A DNA stretch of 64,000 nucleotides from Daphnia pulex (Eukaryota > Arthropoda > Branchiopoda > Diplostraca > Daphniidae), in contig NC_060021.1 in assembly GCF_021134715.1 (NCBI RefSeq), positions 11,812,501-11,876,500 on the forward strand. The letters run 5' to 3'. Made by a program: the position numbers and the translations under genes. This document shows, one piece after another, positions 12,901-24,700 of the stretch. The notes beneath the pieces were generated by a model. That model made no database searches, had not been told where the DNA came from, and saw nothing but the letters and a program-made list of their open reading frames with translations. Within the stretch, counting starts at the first letter, position 1. The number at the start of each line of letters is the position of its first letter.

Positions 12901-14127
12901 TTATTTTTCTTTATTCTTTCTAAAAAACAACAGCTTATAAGCCATGGGACCATTCCGTATTTGGGAACGTTCTTGACGGACTTGACGATGGTGGACACGG
13001 CCATTCCGGATACGACAGCCGACGGTTTAATCAATTTCGACAAAAGGAGAAAGGAATTCGAGGTCCTAGCCCAAATCAAATTGTTTCAAGGAGCAGCCAA
13101 TTCCTATCAAATCGCCAACGACTCACGTTTCGAGCGCTGGTTCGAGTCGCTGATGGTGCTGGACGATCGCGAAGCTTACGAATTGTCGTGCAACTTGGAG
13201 CCGTGCAATTCCGGGCACAGCTCGGCCCGCAACAGCGAAAAGTTCCCGCGACGCAAACCCAACGGTTACGGCCACCGTAAAAATGATTCGATCGCCAGCA
13301 CGTCGAGCAGCTCGAGCAGCCAATTCCTGTCGGAACTGGACGGCGCCAACAGCGCCAACCTCTCGCTGGGCGAGAGTTCGGCCTCTCTCGAGCAGAAAAT
13401 GTTTCACACGCATTTATCGTCTTCATCGAGCAGCTCGTCCCTGCCTTCGCTGGACGTGTCCGTCAGCAGCAGCGGCGGAGGCGGGACGACGGGCCTGAGT
13501 GTCGGGACCCATTCGTCATCTCAGAACGCGACGCCGAGCAAAGCTGGCAGCCTGCCCCGAGGAGTGACGCCCCCTTACAGCGTCAGTCCCATGAGGACGC
13601 CAGATTTCTACGTCATTCGCGTCTCCATCGCCACCCCATCCAAAGAGACGGAGGGCATCAACCTCTACAAGTCCATCATGGTCAGCAATCACGAACGGAG
13701 TCCTCAGGTCATCCGCAACGCCATGGTCAAACACGGTCTCGAGGGTAATCCCGAGGATTATACACTGGCTCAGCTCCTACCCAAAGGAGGTAGGTTCTTT
13801 TTACGTGTCACTCTAATGCAGATGGATGGATGGATCGGAAATGATTTCATTCCATTTTATTTAATTCCCGAAAACATAGAAATGGTGCTGCCTTCGAACG
13901 CCAACGTGTACTACGCCATTAATACCAGTTGCGATTTGAATTTCATCCTGCGGCCCAGAGGCGAATCGATGGCTCATCATCACCACCACCACACTCCTCC
14001 TGGATCGTCGGGTTCCGCCTCCGGTCGCTCCACTCCCACTCGCTTGCGCATGAGGGAATGCCACAAAGACTCGTCCGCCAAGGACACGCTGAAAGCACGA
14101 AAGAAAATTCTCTCTCTCGGTTTGTAG
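9990..14127 (+). CDS. Rgl: Ral guanine nucleotide exchange factor, RGL/RalGDS family
   Basis: Exons: 9990-10016 (proposed start), 10945-11046, 11211-11464, 11545-11723, 11836-12032, 12147-12386, 12524-12799, 12934-13789, 13880-14127, giving 792 aa with all phases closing. RalGDS-family proteins are Ras effectors that load GTP onto RalA/RalB at membranes. In order: a short lead with the family signature WGEE...GAVY, a REM (RasGEF-N) domain at about 50-190, a CDC25-type GEF domain at about 230-500 (motifs PHQCLGAVWSRRD, LKNFSSLKAIISALQSNPIYRL, GTIPYLGTFLTDLTMVD, INFDKRRKEFEVLAQIK), a Ser/Gly-rich linker, and a Ras-association domain at about 645-740. A native His6 run follows it. Exons from 10945 on are secure. 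The first coding exon (9 codons) is tentative; ATG 10199-10213 is an alternative with the same phase. Confidence 0.9.
10017..10944 (+). other. Proposed first intron of the Ral exchange factor
   Basis: Donor CAG|GTAATT at 10017 and acceptor TTCAACAG at 10944. No conserved exon was seen inside, apart from the alternative start exon 10199-10213. This 928-nt intron is much longer than the downstream ones, common for first introns that carry regulatory elements. Confidence 0.4.
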
Positions 14128-15170
14128 TAGAATGGAACAAGAAGAAAATAATAATAAGACAAAATCTCATTCTCTACTGTATATTAATATTATTATTATT
14201 TTGATGATGATGATGATGGCGGCATGCAGTGATCATTCTTTTATTGGTTCTACTATTCGTCTTCCCTATGACCCCAATTTATTATTTTCTTTTGTTTTAC
14301 ATATGCATGGTATACATCATTCTATTTTCATAATGTGATAACGATGAATCTTTCAAAATAGTGTGCGTTGTTGCAATCAAAATATCTTGATGATTTATGC
14401 AATGATGGAATTGTCTCTTGTGTGCGTGTTTGATATATCTATGACTTGAATTGTGCGAGCAATACCTACCAAAAGTGAAGCAGTTTCTTCCGCGAATCTG
14501 CGCAATGATCTGGACCAAGAAATTTCAAAAACCTGGGCTCCTTTCTTCTTCTTCTGTTGATTTGTTTTCCATTTTCAGCTACAAATTTGCATCTTCAACG
14601 AAATCTAAGCATCTTTTTTACACGTTACTCGACAAATTTTGATTTATGTTTATCTGCAAATCAGCCCCGTGTTCGATTTCAAAGTGTCTTGTGAGATTTT
14701 GTTATTCATTTTCCCGCGTCGTCTACAGTGATGTCAATAAATCATTTACCATCTACTACGCACTCGGCTTTTACATTTTTATAGGTCAACGACCAATTAT
14801 TTTAATACCATTTTTTTTTTACTTCAGAAATGTGTCACTGACCTCAAAATTTCGTGATGCATGACGTGATGATTGTTGTTTTGGAAACTGGTATGGTAAC
14901 AGTGGGATAAAACAGTTCCGCTTAACAGTATATTTTTACACGTAATGAGGACAGCTGAGCCATCTAGCGGCTAGTTACCTCGGCCTGTACAGGATCCATT
15001 TTGAGAAAGGACCCCTTGTTATGATCAACAAACATGAGGTTAGTTTCGTTAATGCTGATTCATTTTCTCGAGATTTGGAAAATAAAAGCATAGAATATAG
15101 AATTTTATTGCTTGATGTTGAATTCAATACAAATTTTTGTTTTTATTCCTCAGGATTTAATGACGGCAGA
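14128..15170. other. 3' region of Ral exchange factor and 5' region of ARMC1
   Basis: AT-rich, no conserved exon. A canonical AATAAA lies at 14736-14741, about 610 bases after the stop, and may end the Rgl transcript. A probable 5' untranslated exon of the next gene ends at 15038 (GAG|GTTAGT) and its acceptor is at 15153 (TCAG). It contains an upstream ATG at 15021. Confidence 0.45.
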
Positions 15171-16296
15171 ATGGAAGACATAAGTAGTACTGCTCTAGTC
15201 ACGGTTCAGGCTTATCGTAACATCGCTGAAGATCCCAGCAAACGAGGAACACTAATCCAGGTATTCGCCAAAGTCGTCCAGTAATTTGAATTCCTAAATG
15301 TTAATTCTTGTTCTATTAGGATGAAACTAGCATACAATTCCTGGCTTATGTTCTTGGCGAAAAGAATGTAGAAGTAGTCAGTCTAGCCCTAGAAACGCTG
15401 AAATTGCTGTCTGACACACAAAGACACCGTCAAAAGTTGGCAGCTGTGTTTGGTGTGCTTGAAGCACTTCAAGCGACAGCTGATGGTGCTGAAGAGTTTG
15501 GTGAAGAAATTGCCAACAGTGCTGCCGATATATTTACAGCTCTCAAGTTTTCAAAGAACTCATCTTATGGAAACAAGGTCAAAAGCACAGCTCAGCCAAA
15601 AGTGGAAAGGATTCCTTCCACTGAAGAAGCTGTGGATGATGAAGGCTTGTTTGGTGCACTAGATACTAGTTCTCATAGTGACAGAGGTCACCGTTTTCTT
15701 AAATACAATTCAAAAGCCAAAACGATTACTGTAAAAGTAACAGGTCTCACTACCAACCAGGTACGCAAATTAGGATGATGCCCATTTCATAGTCAATAAA
15801 TATTCTTTTGTTTGTTTTCAATAGGAGGATCGTGAACTTTTAGAGCGACAGCTCATTAAAGTTCAGGGAGTTATCTCCATCGTTTTCGATGCCACCAACT
15901 CCCGTGTCACCTTACGCTCCCGTCCAGATCTGAATATAGAATCTGTTGGCCAAGCTGTTCGTAAGACACAAACGATGCGTGCTTTCCTAGTTTGCAAGAA
16001 CGAACTGGGAGAAGAGACGTTGAAAGCAATCGGAGAGGCTTACTCCGAAGACGACGGTACAGACGGTATATACTTTGGTAATGGCATACATAATGATGTA
16101 TAGTTTCTAACCCAAAGTTTTATCGTCATCAGAGAGGAAATCAAGTACGCCCCTTCCTGATTACCTACCAGAGGATGATCACGACGTACCCACAGAGACT
16201 TCCGACAAAGCATTAGCACCTCACGGCATTTCAGAAGTTGCAAGTAATTGGATAAATTCAGCTGCTACATTTTTGCAGCGTTCTTTCTACTGGTGA
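15171..16296 (+). CDS. ARMC1: Armadillo repeat-containing protein 1
   Basis: Exons 15171-15260, 15320-15760, 15825-16077, 16133-16296, giving 315 aa. Vertebrate ARMC1 is mitochondrial, associates with the MICOS/MIB bridging machinery and affects mitochondrial distribution. The N-terminal ~115 residues are helical ARM-type sequence (AYRNIAEDPSKRGTLIQ, VEVVSLALETLKLLS). Residues ~160-240 resemble an HMA-like ferredoxin fold (KTITVKVTGL, VQGVISIVFDATNSRVTLRS) without a visible metal-binding CxxC. The diagnostic features are LPDYLPEDD and the C-terminal NWINSAATFLQRSFYW, matching the conserved vertebrate tail ending RSFYW. The start at MEDISS is chosen because the longer frame crosses the splice acceptor at 15153. 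Orthology is confident; function in this organism is inferred. Confidence 0.9.
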
Positions 16297-18199
16297 ATTC
16301 AGTGATGCGTGATTTGTAAGACTCTTATACACTTTTATAGAAGTAATACTAATGTCTTTCCTTATTGTCTATTCTCCTTCTCTCTCGTATTTTCACTCGC
16401 CACTTCTTTCAAAAAACTACAAAACCTCTCATCAGACAAACAATTGTCTTACTACTTTTCAAAAACAACAAAAGTTTTTTTTTTCTTCCTTAGGTGCCCT
16501 ATTTCATAGGTCGTTTTTTGTGTACTTGTGTGCTTAGTCGAGTTGGCTGTGCGAAAACTCTCACCCTCTGTCCATGATGGGGAAAAAATATAATTTTTCA
16601 TTTTGATTTTGGTATGATAATGAAAAACCCTCCATTTTACTTTTGGATTCGATTTTAAATTGACGTCCAAATCGTGTGATGTTGGAAAATGAAATGATTC
16701 GAACTTTGAATTGATCGGTGGACACTATTTGTGTAACCTTAACCCTCATGAAGTAATCGGCGGAATTACAAAGCTTTTGCCCACGTGTAACAGCACTTAA
16801 AAATTTTTTTTTAGTTAAAATTTGAGTGATAGTGTTCTAGTGTTGAATGTTTGAAATATTTCAATTTTGACATTTGATATTTTATTTATCTATTTGGGGG
16901 TAAAATAATTCAAATTGGCAACCCTGCGTCCAAACTCGGGAGGAGTGGGAGAAACGATAATTTATTCATATTCAAATTGCCTCGTGCAGTCACAGCAGCA
17001 AGAACTCGAAATAGGTGTCTTGAAAAAACGTTTACAAAACTTTTAATAGTGCTTGAACATTTGAACTTGTAATGAACAAAGAGAAAGGTGTCTTCTGTCC
17101 TGTGTTTGATTTCTTCACGTCCCCTGGCTGGTAATAAGAATTTAGTTTTTGATATTGAAAGAATTTGTTGAACTTAATTGTGTTTGTTTTTGAATGTAAT
17201 AGCAGCAAGAAATGAAATAGGTGCTGTCCTGAAAAAAATGTTTACAAAACTTTTAAATTGTGCTCGAACATTTGAACTTGTAATGAACAAAAAGAAAGGT
17301 GTCTTCTGTGTTGGATTTCTTCGCATCCCCTGGCTGGTAATAAGAGTTTAGTTATCGATATTGAAAGAATTTGTTAAACTATTCTTAATTGAGTTTGTTT
17401 TTGAATGTATTAGCCAGATGAGTTGAGGAGCCTTTCGTAACATATAACATCAGCAGCAAGTAGTAAGTCGTGATTTTTTCCAATGTGTTCAAACTGTGCA
17501 AGAACAGAATGTGCAAATTTTTGAGACACGTGGTCGGATTCTCTCTCTGTTCGTTCTTCTCAGAAGTTGGTTACTTTCTTTGACGTGATGAGGCAATTTT
17601 TATTGAAATGAAAAGATTCACGAATGGGTTGTGGTGGTTCTTACAAGACCCGTCACGTGTATTTTGAATTATCAGGTTTTTTGTTTCACACCGTGAGCAA
17701 GAAAAATAATTTTGTATGAGACATTTCTGCATATAAATAAGGGGTAGGGGGAGGTTTAAATCTTTCCTTCATCTTGAATCTTTCGCTTTTTTCCATGGAG
17801 AAAACCAGGAATTCCTTGAGGAATTCGTGCTTTTGCTCTCTTTATTTTTGACAATAAAACACAAATGGTTTGCCCTCGTCTATATTTACACGCACTCTAA
17901 GTCTATTTACTATTGGTTTATTACCATTAGTTAGTTTCTTTCTAAATATATATGAAGGTATTTTTATTTAATTTTGAAATTTTTTTCTTTACGACCTTCT
18001 CCGAGAAATAAAAAAATAGAAGACATTGTATAATATATATTAATATGATTTGTAGCCTTTAAAATCTCTGGGTTTGTTTCCCTTTTTTTTCGTTCTTTTA
18101 AATCCATTTTTTTTTCTAATCTAATATATTTTTAAAAGAATACAACCTATTGTTGATTCTTTTAGAAAAAACCAAGGCGATTTTTCCTATTTTTGTTTT
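16297..18199. other. Intergenic spacer between ARMC1 and PX1
   Basis: Convergent 3' ends of the plus-strand ARMC1 gene and the minus-strand peroxidase PX1. No coding exon was recognised. It contains the ~210-bp tandem duplication listed separately and many T-rich runs. Confidence 0.55.
16994..17412. repeat. Imperfect tandem duplication, about 207-212 bp unit, two copies
   Basis: Unit 1 is about 16994-17200 and unit 2 about 17201-17412. Both start AGCAGCAAGAA and share, in order, GAAATAGGTG, GTTTACAAAACTTTTAA, GAACATTTGAACTTGTAATG, AAAGGTGTCTTCTGT, TCCCCTGGCTGGTAATAAGA, GATATTGAAAGAATTTGTT and GTTTGTTTTTGAATGTA. They differ by scattered substitutions and small indels. The motif CAGCAGCAAG recurs at about 17451, possibly the start of a third, truncated unit. 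There is no coding frame common to both units. Confidence 0.85.
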
Positions 18200-21100
18200 T
18201 TATTCCTTCCACTTGGCCAAGTTGATGCGTGGCAGGATTCCAGATTTGCACGCCACGCGAGGATTGCTGAAATTTGAAAGAATAATGAGTCCACCACGAG
18301 CTGATTAGGCAATTTGAATTTGTTTTTTCGACTTACATTTCGGCGTCCGGAAGGACCATGACGTAAACTTGAACAGTTTCGATGTGGTCACTGTTGTCGC
18401 AAATGACGCGGGACAATTTGACCTTGCGGATTTCGTTCACTTGGTCTGCGTGATCGGAGCAAAGTTTGATTGTTTTTATTAGCTTTTGTAAAAGAACAAA
18501 TTAGCATTTTTTGATTGAATTTTTACCTTGGGAGAAGGAGCTGGGCTGTCCGGCATTTTCGAACCAAAATCGATCGCCAAGGCGAAGATTTTTGAACGTT
18601 TCTCCCATGATGCAACCGAAAACGGGGCCGACCATGCTGCCGGGCAAAGGCCTTTCGGAGACACCAGCCGACCATAGATCGATATCGTCGGGGGTGGAAT
18701 AGACTTGCATGTATTTGTGAAGGGTTTCGTTGTTGAAAGATCCGGCCAAATCGTTCCAGTGGCGAGCGCGACGGAGTCCGCAGAATTCTCGGTAGGCGTT
18801 GTAGGAAGGAACGCCGTGATCACGGCCGCGCTGGATGTTCAACGAGGCCAAATCAGAGCCGAATCCGCTAGTTTCGTCTCTGAAGAGATGATTGGTCAAC
18901 TAGAAACAAACAAACAACCCGAATTGATTTGATTGAATTTTCTTTGATTTAAATTTAAAACAAACCTCTTGTGAGACGGAATCATCGACGGCCTGTGAGA
19001 TTTGGTTCATGAATCCGGTGAGGTACTCGTCGCAAGTGTTGCCGGTGTAGACGTCGAACGGCTTGTTGATGATGTCGCTGAGGCGTCGGGACTGGATGAA
19101 TTTGTGGGATGTGCTCCAGCGTTCCAGGGCGTTGGGGATGAGGGAGTGACCGAAACGGAAAGCGGCCGCGAAGAAAGAAGTCGGCAGACTGGCCTCCAAT
19201 TTCGGGTTGTACTTGTTCAACATTCCCTGTCGAAATTTTTAATTGTTTAATTACGTTAATTCAATTTCCCAACTCTGAAATTTGGGCTCTGAAACTGACT
19301 TGTCTTTCTCCGAGGAGATTGTAGCGTTCCATGACTTCCTTGCCCAGGACCATGGGCAAGAATTCGTTGTAGGTGATTTGCTGGACGATGGCGGCGACGA
19401 TGTGACGCGTTTCCTGGAATATTTTCTCGTCGTCCCAGTGCGAATTGATTTGGCTGAGTTCCAGGGCGATGCGGTTGTGTTCTCTCATCAGGATCGTGTG
19501 CAGGGCCACCAACATCATTTGTTGATTGACTCGAGCGTCACCTGGTTGTGTTTGGGGTTTTCAATTTTGTTAGATTGGACATTTAGTTCACTGGACAGGC
19601 TAGTCTAATTTTCCGCTGCATTTGTACTCACCGGCCATGAAGCAGTGGACATCCTTGTTGGGTCGTTTGCAATTGGCGTCGGGATTCTCCATCTGGGGCG
19701 GGAGCAAGTCCTTCATGCCCTTGTGGCGGTTCATGGCGTTGCTTTTCAATTGGCCGCCCTTGAAGACGCGCAGTCTCTTCATCGTTTCCAGATCGCTGCC
19801 GTAGACGTGGCTGGCGTCCAGGTAGGCGGACACGGTGTTGACGGAGATTCGGGTGCCCAGCTTGCAGGAATCTTTGACTCCGTTGCCGGAGCGGACGAAA
19901 TCCAGGCAGGTCCGGCGGAAGAGTTTGTAGAAGGGATCCGAATTGGGGATGTCGATGGGCCAACAAGCCTGGTGGCGTTGATTATCTGGCACGTTGCAGC
20001 ATTTGGGCTCAGAGTTGGTCTTGGGATCTGCATTATTGGGTCAGTGGGTAATGTAACGGTCGTACGTCAATTTTAAATTTTTTACAATTCGGCACTTTCA
20101 CTTGTTGTTTTTTGTTTTGAATTATTATTTGGAATATTTTAATTTCTGGCTCGGAGCGTTGCTCAATCTTGTGTCCATCGTTGACAATCAAGTTGTTGAG
20201 CATTTGAAATTTACCTTTGGATTCGGCACCCATCGCCATGTCGTGATCGATGAGCTGTCCCCAGGCCGGCAAGTAGATGGTGACGGCGTGATCGTGAAAG
20301 CCCATATCCTTGTGAGTGAGGGACGACACGAGTCGAGCTGTTGGCAATTCGGCGCCACTGGCTGAAACGCGCGGCGCGTCGACACCTATGCGGCCCAAAC
20401 CAAAACCCCAAAAATGTGTGTCAGAATTTGATTTGAGGTTTTGGTTCTATTTTTGGTCGTTATCGAAATGGAATGGACGTCGTACCGTCTTGGAAGTTGG
20501 GTGCGAGGAGTCGACGGAAGGGGGCCATGACGGCGCCCCAGTGGGGATTTTCCAAGTTGTTGCACATGCCGTCGAGTTCACGGTAGCGCTGGACCTTGCA
20601 TTGGGGTCGCTGGTATCTGACTGGGCAGTAGGCGTCAATGGCCGTGTGTCTGGTGTCGATCATTGGCAATCCCATGTGGATGGCATCTGGCGCCAAATTG
20701 AATCTGTTTGTTTCGTTTGGGGAAAATGTTAGTTTGAAATACCAATTAGAATTTGCTTTAAAAAAATTTAGATGTGACTTACTCTTTGGCCAAGATGCGG
20801 CTGGTCTCGACGATGGTCCTGCCGAGTACGTCGATTTCAATGTCGCTCAATTCTTTGCTCTTTGATTGGGGGCCGCCGAGGCGGGTGGTTGCCTTTGCGG
20901 TGTTGAAGGCTCTGTTGATGGCATCGTAACTGACGCACGTGCTGGTCCTATTTCACCCAAATTGAACAAAGAAAGAAAAGGTTACACAGAGTCTATTTCT
21001 AAATGAGCATCGCAACAATCAAGGTTTTGTCTTGAAATATCCCCAAGTCAATCATTTTCCCTTTTTCTTTTCGGCGTGTTTCACGCGGGACCGAAAGAGT

Positions 21101-21721
21101 CCGTACAAGACCATGTTTAGTAGTGAGCCATCGCGAGAGGTAGACTGGAAAATCTTTTTATTTTTTTTAGAAAGTTGCCACTTTGGTGGGGATATTTCTA
21201 CAGGTAGTTGTAGTCGTATACTACGCCAGCCTGTGACATCGCCACCATGGCCAAAAATGCTACGGTGTTGTTTTTGCCTTTTTTTTTTCCTTCAATCTCA
21301 TACGTGAGCGTATTCTCTAGATTGCTTTTTTGTTTTTTCTCTTTTTTTGCGGGTTTTCGGTTGCCCTTCACACGCATAAAGAAACGAAGAGAACTCCCCC
21401 TGAAAATGGATCAAGGTGGTGTGTGCCGTGTTAAAACGGCGTGTTGAGAAAAACACAACAACAAAAAAAAAGGGAAAACGGAATGCGCGATGCCAGACGG
21501 GAGTGAAAATAAAATTGAAAAATGGGGGAACTCACGTGGGGCCGGGGATGAGCAAGGCGCACTTGCTGCTGTCGTCGCTGGAGCGGACGCTCAAAACGCA
21601 CGCAGTGACGAGTAATCCCAACGCGATCAGCTGATGGGATCTTTTTTAAAATCGAAACAAAATGATGAAATGATATGATTTGATTTAAATGAATTGACAA
21701 ATGTTTAATACTATACCTCAT
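18200..21721 (-). CDS. Animal haem peroxidase PX1, secreted (chorion-peroxidase-like)
   Basis: Exons in transcription order: 21721-21717, 21640-21536, 20947-20783, 20703-20486, 20385-20215, 20027-19632, 19541-19300, 19226-18966, 18899-18527, 18445-18337, 18266-18200, giving 703 aa with all phases closing. The first coding exon is only 5 nt (ATG AG). The N terminus MRSHQLIALGLLVTACVLSV is a signal peptide. Haem-peroxidase motifs: WGQLIDHDM (haem-linking Asp ~211, distal His ~212), [41 protein letters not shown] (proximal His ~461), [22 protein letters not shown] and [13 protein letters not shown]. All key residues are present, so it is probably active outside the cell. Substrate is unknown; chorion or cuticle cross-linking and immune adhesion are family possibilities. 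The stop codon lies inside an AATAAA on the minus strand. Confidence 0.93.
20948..21535 (-). other. Long intron 2 of PX1
   Basis: 588-nt intron between the signal-peptide exon and the first peroxidase exon, with donor GTGAGT and acceptor AAATAG. Nothing coding was recognised inside; it is T-rich on the plus strand. Confidence 0.6.
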
Positions 21722-24700
21722 TTTGGATTCCTGGGTGGAGACAAAACCTCTTCGATGAAGGGGATCACAAATCAAATCACTTTTGATGGTGGATCAATCC
21801 AAATTGTGTTTGGGTGGCTGGGAGTGAGGATAATTAAAAAGGGGACGGAGCTAAGTTAACTTTGCTTGTATCCGGGCCGGACTGATGAATGAGACTGTGA
21901 GGGAACGGACAACTGCGTCGACTGTTATGTGCGTCGACTTTTGCTAAAAGCTAGGAGCTGAGGAGGAGAAGAGAGAACAAGTTGAGAGCGAGCGCCGTAA
22001 GAGACTGAACAAGGTGAATGGGTTTCACTTGTCCTTTTAAATTGTCTCGTCTTGTTTCGTTCTTTCATTCCTTCGTTCGTTCGTTTGTTTCGTTCGCTTA
22101 TGGATGGACCTATAGTAGGAGAGGCTTTAGAGAGTGAACGTTGGGGACTCTCTCAGTCCCGTAGTGGATCGATTGGCACGCCCCGGACGCTCCCAGTCTC
22201 TCCTTCTTCTTTCACGTACATTCGTAGATTTTTCATATCAAAAATTTGTTTTGGGGTTTTTTCTTCTTCGTCTTTCCCTAGTTCTATGCACAGAGAGAGA
22301 CACCCACGACAAGAGTGAAAGGCGTTATACTGGAAAACGGCACACACACGAACCGGTGGCACCGAATGGCATCCAGCACCGAAGAAATTCCGTTTCGTGT
22401 CGGCGTCCACATTGCGTCTTAGTCGCCGGCCTCGCTTCATTTTTTCCTGTGGGTTCACGACGACGGCTCTGCTGCGTTTACCTTTCGTTAGACAAACACA
22501 CACACTTATGGAATGGGGGGGGGGGAGGTCTATGTACAGAGGAGACCGTTTGAGACACGAGTTGAAATCCTACGGTAATGCAAACGGTTCCAAACTAACG
22601 GCCGGGAGAAAAAGCGAAATTGAGGCAGGAATGCCAAGGTGAAGAAGAAAAGGAAAAGTGTCGTAATCTATCCATCCGACTTGAGGCCGATCTTGACAAA
22701 ACAAAAAATAATACGGGTGGAAAAATCTCTTTCAATGTGACGGTGTGTTTCATAAGAATCTTTTTTAAACGTTCAGAAAAAATGGGAAAAAGAAAAATCA
22801 TTTTGATGGCCATGATTTTGTGAGAGGTGAAAGCGTCTGGTATTATTTTTCCCATCGTCGTCGTTTTGGGCTGGTCGTCATGCCTTCTTCCTTTTGGTTT
22901 TCAAGGTGAACTCACGACTCTTTTACTGAACGCAATGGGCCTCATCCTCGCCTATTTGTTTCATATAGAGACGTTGGGCGCCGGTCGCACAATAGCAGCC
23001 GCCTGTGTCAATAATCTCCGTGACGTCTGACTCACGCCGAGAGTCTTGTGTGATGTCTCTACCAATAATAACGGAAAACGCTCGTCTCGCACCATTAGCT
23101 TCTTTCTCTCTTATTTGCCCAGCTTGTTGCTTTAGACCTGCTTCATTTAGACACTGGCGTTTTTTAATTGCGTCACTCGCCCTTTTTCACAGCTGATGGA
23201 ACTTGACTCACGCGTCCAACGTGTTATTCTTCTTCCTGAGACTCTGCGTGTGGTCTTTTTTTGTGAGTGAGAGTTGATGATTTGATGCTAAATCTCTCGC
23301 CTTCCTTTTTTATTTAGAGAATGAAACACAAAAGTTTGTTACGTCGTCGGACTTGTTGTCTCCGACTTTTTGTTTTTCACGTAACCCGAAAACTTGTCTC
23401 TTTTTATTTTTTTACCGGGCTAGCTCTTTTTTAATTCACAAGTTGGGATCCATTCGACCTGTTTTTTGTTTGTTTGTTTTTCTCTTTTTCTAAGCGTTTC
23501 GTGACTGGAATCCTTTCCCCAACAACTGCGAAATGGAAGCGGATTAAAGTCAATAAAATCGCCAGTAAATAAAACGATTTTGGTTTTTTCGGTTTTTTCT
23601 GTTTTCGCCAAATGGACACTACGGTTGATGTTATGGAAGGGATGGCAATTTCTCCATGTAGCGTCAGGAGGAACGTGGACGAGCCAGACAGTGGACGATC
23701 GTTTTGGGGTCCGTCACAAGTCAGTCACAGTCGCATTTGTGTCCTGTGGCGGTCGACCCAAGTGCCCCGTTAGAAAGAAAGAAAGTGACCGAGTGACCGA
23801 GGTAACACAACAACCAGTCGCAGGCATTTTCACATTGTCGTTTTCGTCCCAAACTTTGTCTGTTTCTTGCTTTTTTAAATTCAATTAAACGACAGAAGAG
23901 CAGCGCCGGTTAATTGATTTAATTCAAAGATCGGGACTATGTTTTAATTTATTTTCGTGGATAACAATCTCGTGTGATGGAAAAAGACAAAGAGTAGAGG
24001 AGAGGACAAACGAGATGAAGAGTTTTTCAAAAGTTAATAGAATATTAACGTTGGCAACCCAACCAAAAAAAAAAAGCAGCGGGAGCGGAGAGCCCTAGAG
24101 GTGCTGGTTGGCGGGCGGGTGGGTGGCAGTCACGCACGCAATTCGTTTACATCACGAGCTGGTACAACTATACTACAACTGTTTTGCCTCGCAGCCAAAA
24201 AGCCGAAAGAAAAAAAAAAAAAGAAGAAAGATCTCAGAAAATGATAGTCTCTCTGTAGCTTTAACACACAAAAAATAAAAGGGGCGACCTTGGTGTTGTG
24301 CGCTGGGCTCGTGTGTGTGTGCCAGTTTCCAACTCGTTAACTGGAACGTAATCGATAATGAATGCGTTGCGACGCTGCTGACGCTCTTCTCATTTTCCTT
24401 TTCTCACCGGAATTATTATGATCTCACCCGCGCCTTTTTTCTTTCGTGTGTGGGCCGTTTTTTCAGTGGCGATTGATCCGCTTGATTTCAACTCCCGAAG
24501 CGTCACCACCGAATTTTTGCGTTGGAGAGAATTAATGAGCGTGAAGAATCGCCACCGACAATAAACTGACACTTATAGCAACACCCGCCCACTTATCGGA
24601 TCCGTAAATTTTTTAACGCGTGCCACCGAGTTTTTCGGTTACGATTTGGCCAGTTGTTATTAAAAACTATTCCCTCAACAGTGTGACTAACAACAATTTT

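Noticed and set aside
13123..13498. Open frames overlapping the RGL Ser-rich linker on both strands
   Set aside because: Shadows of the real GC-rich coding exon.
22134..22553. 139-codon plus-strand open frame upstream of PX1
   Set aside because: Biased composition, no domain, overlapped by an equally long minus-strand frame; likely chance.
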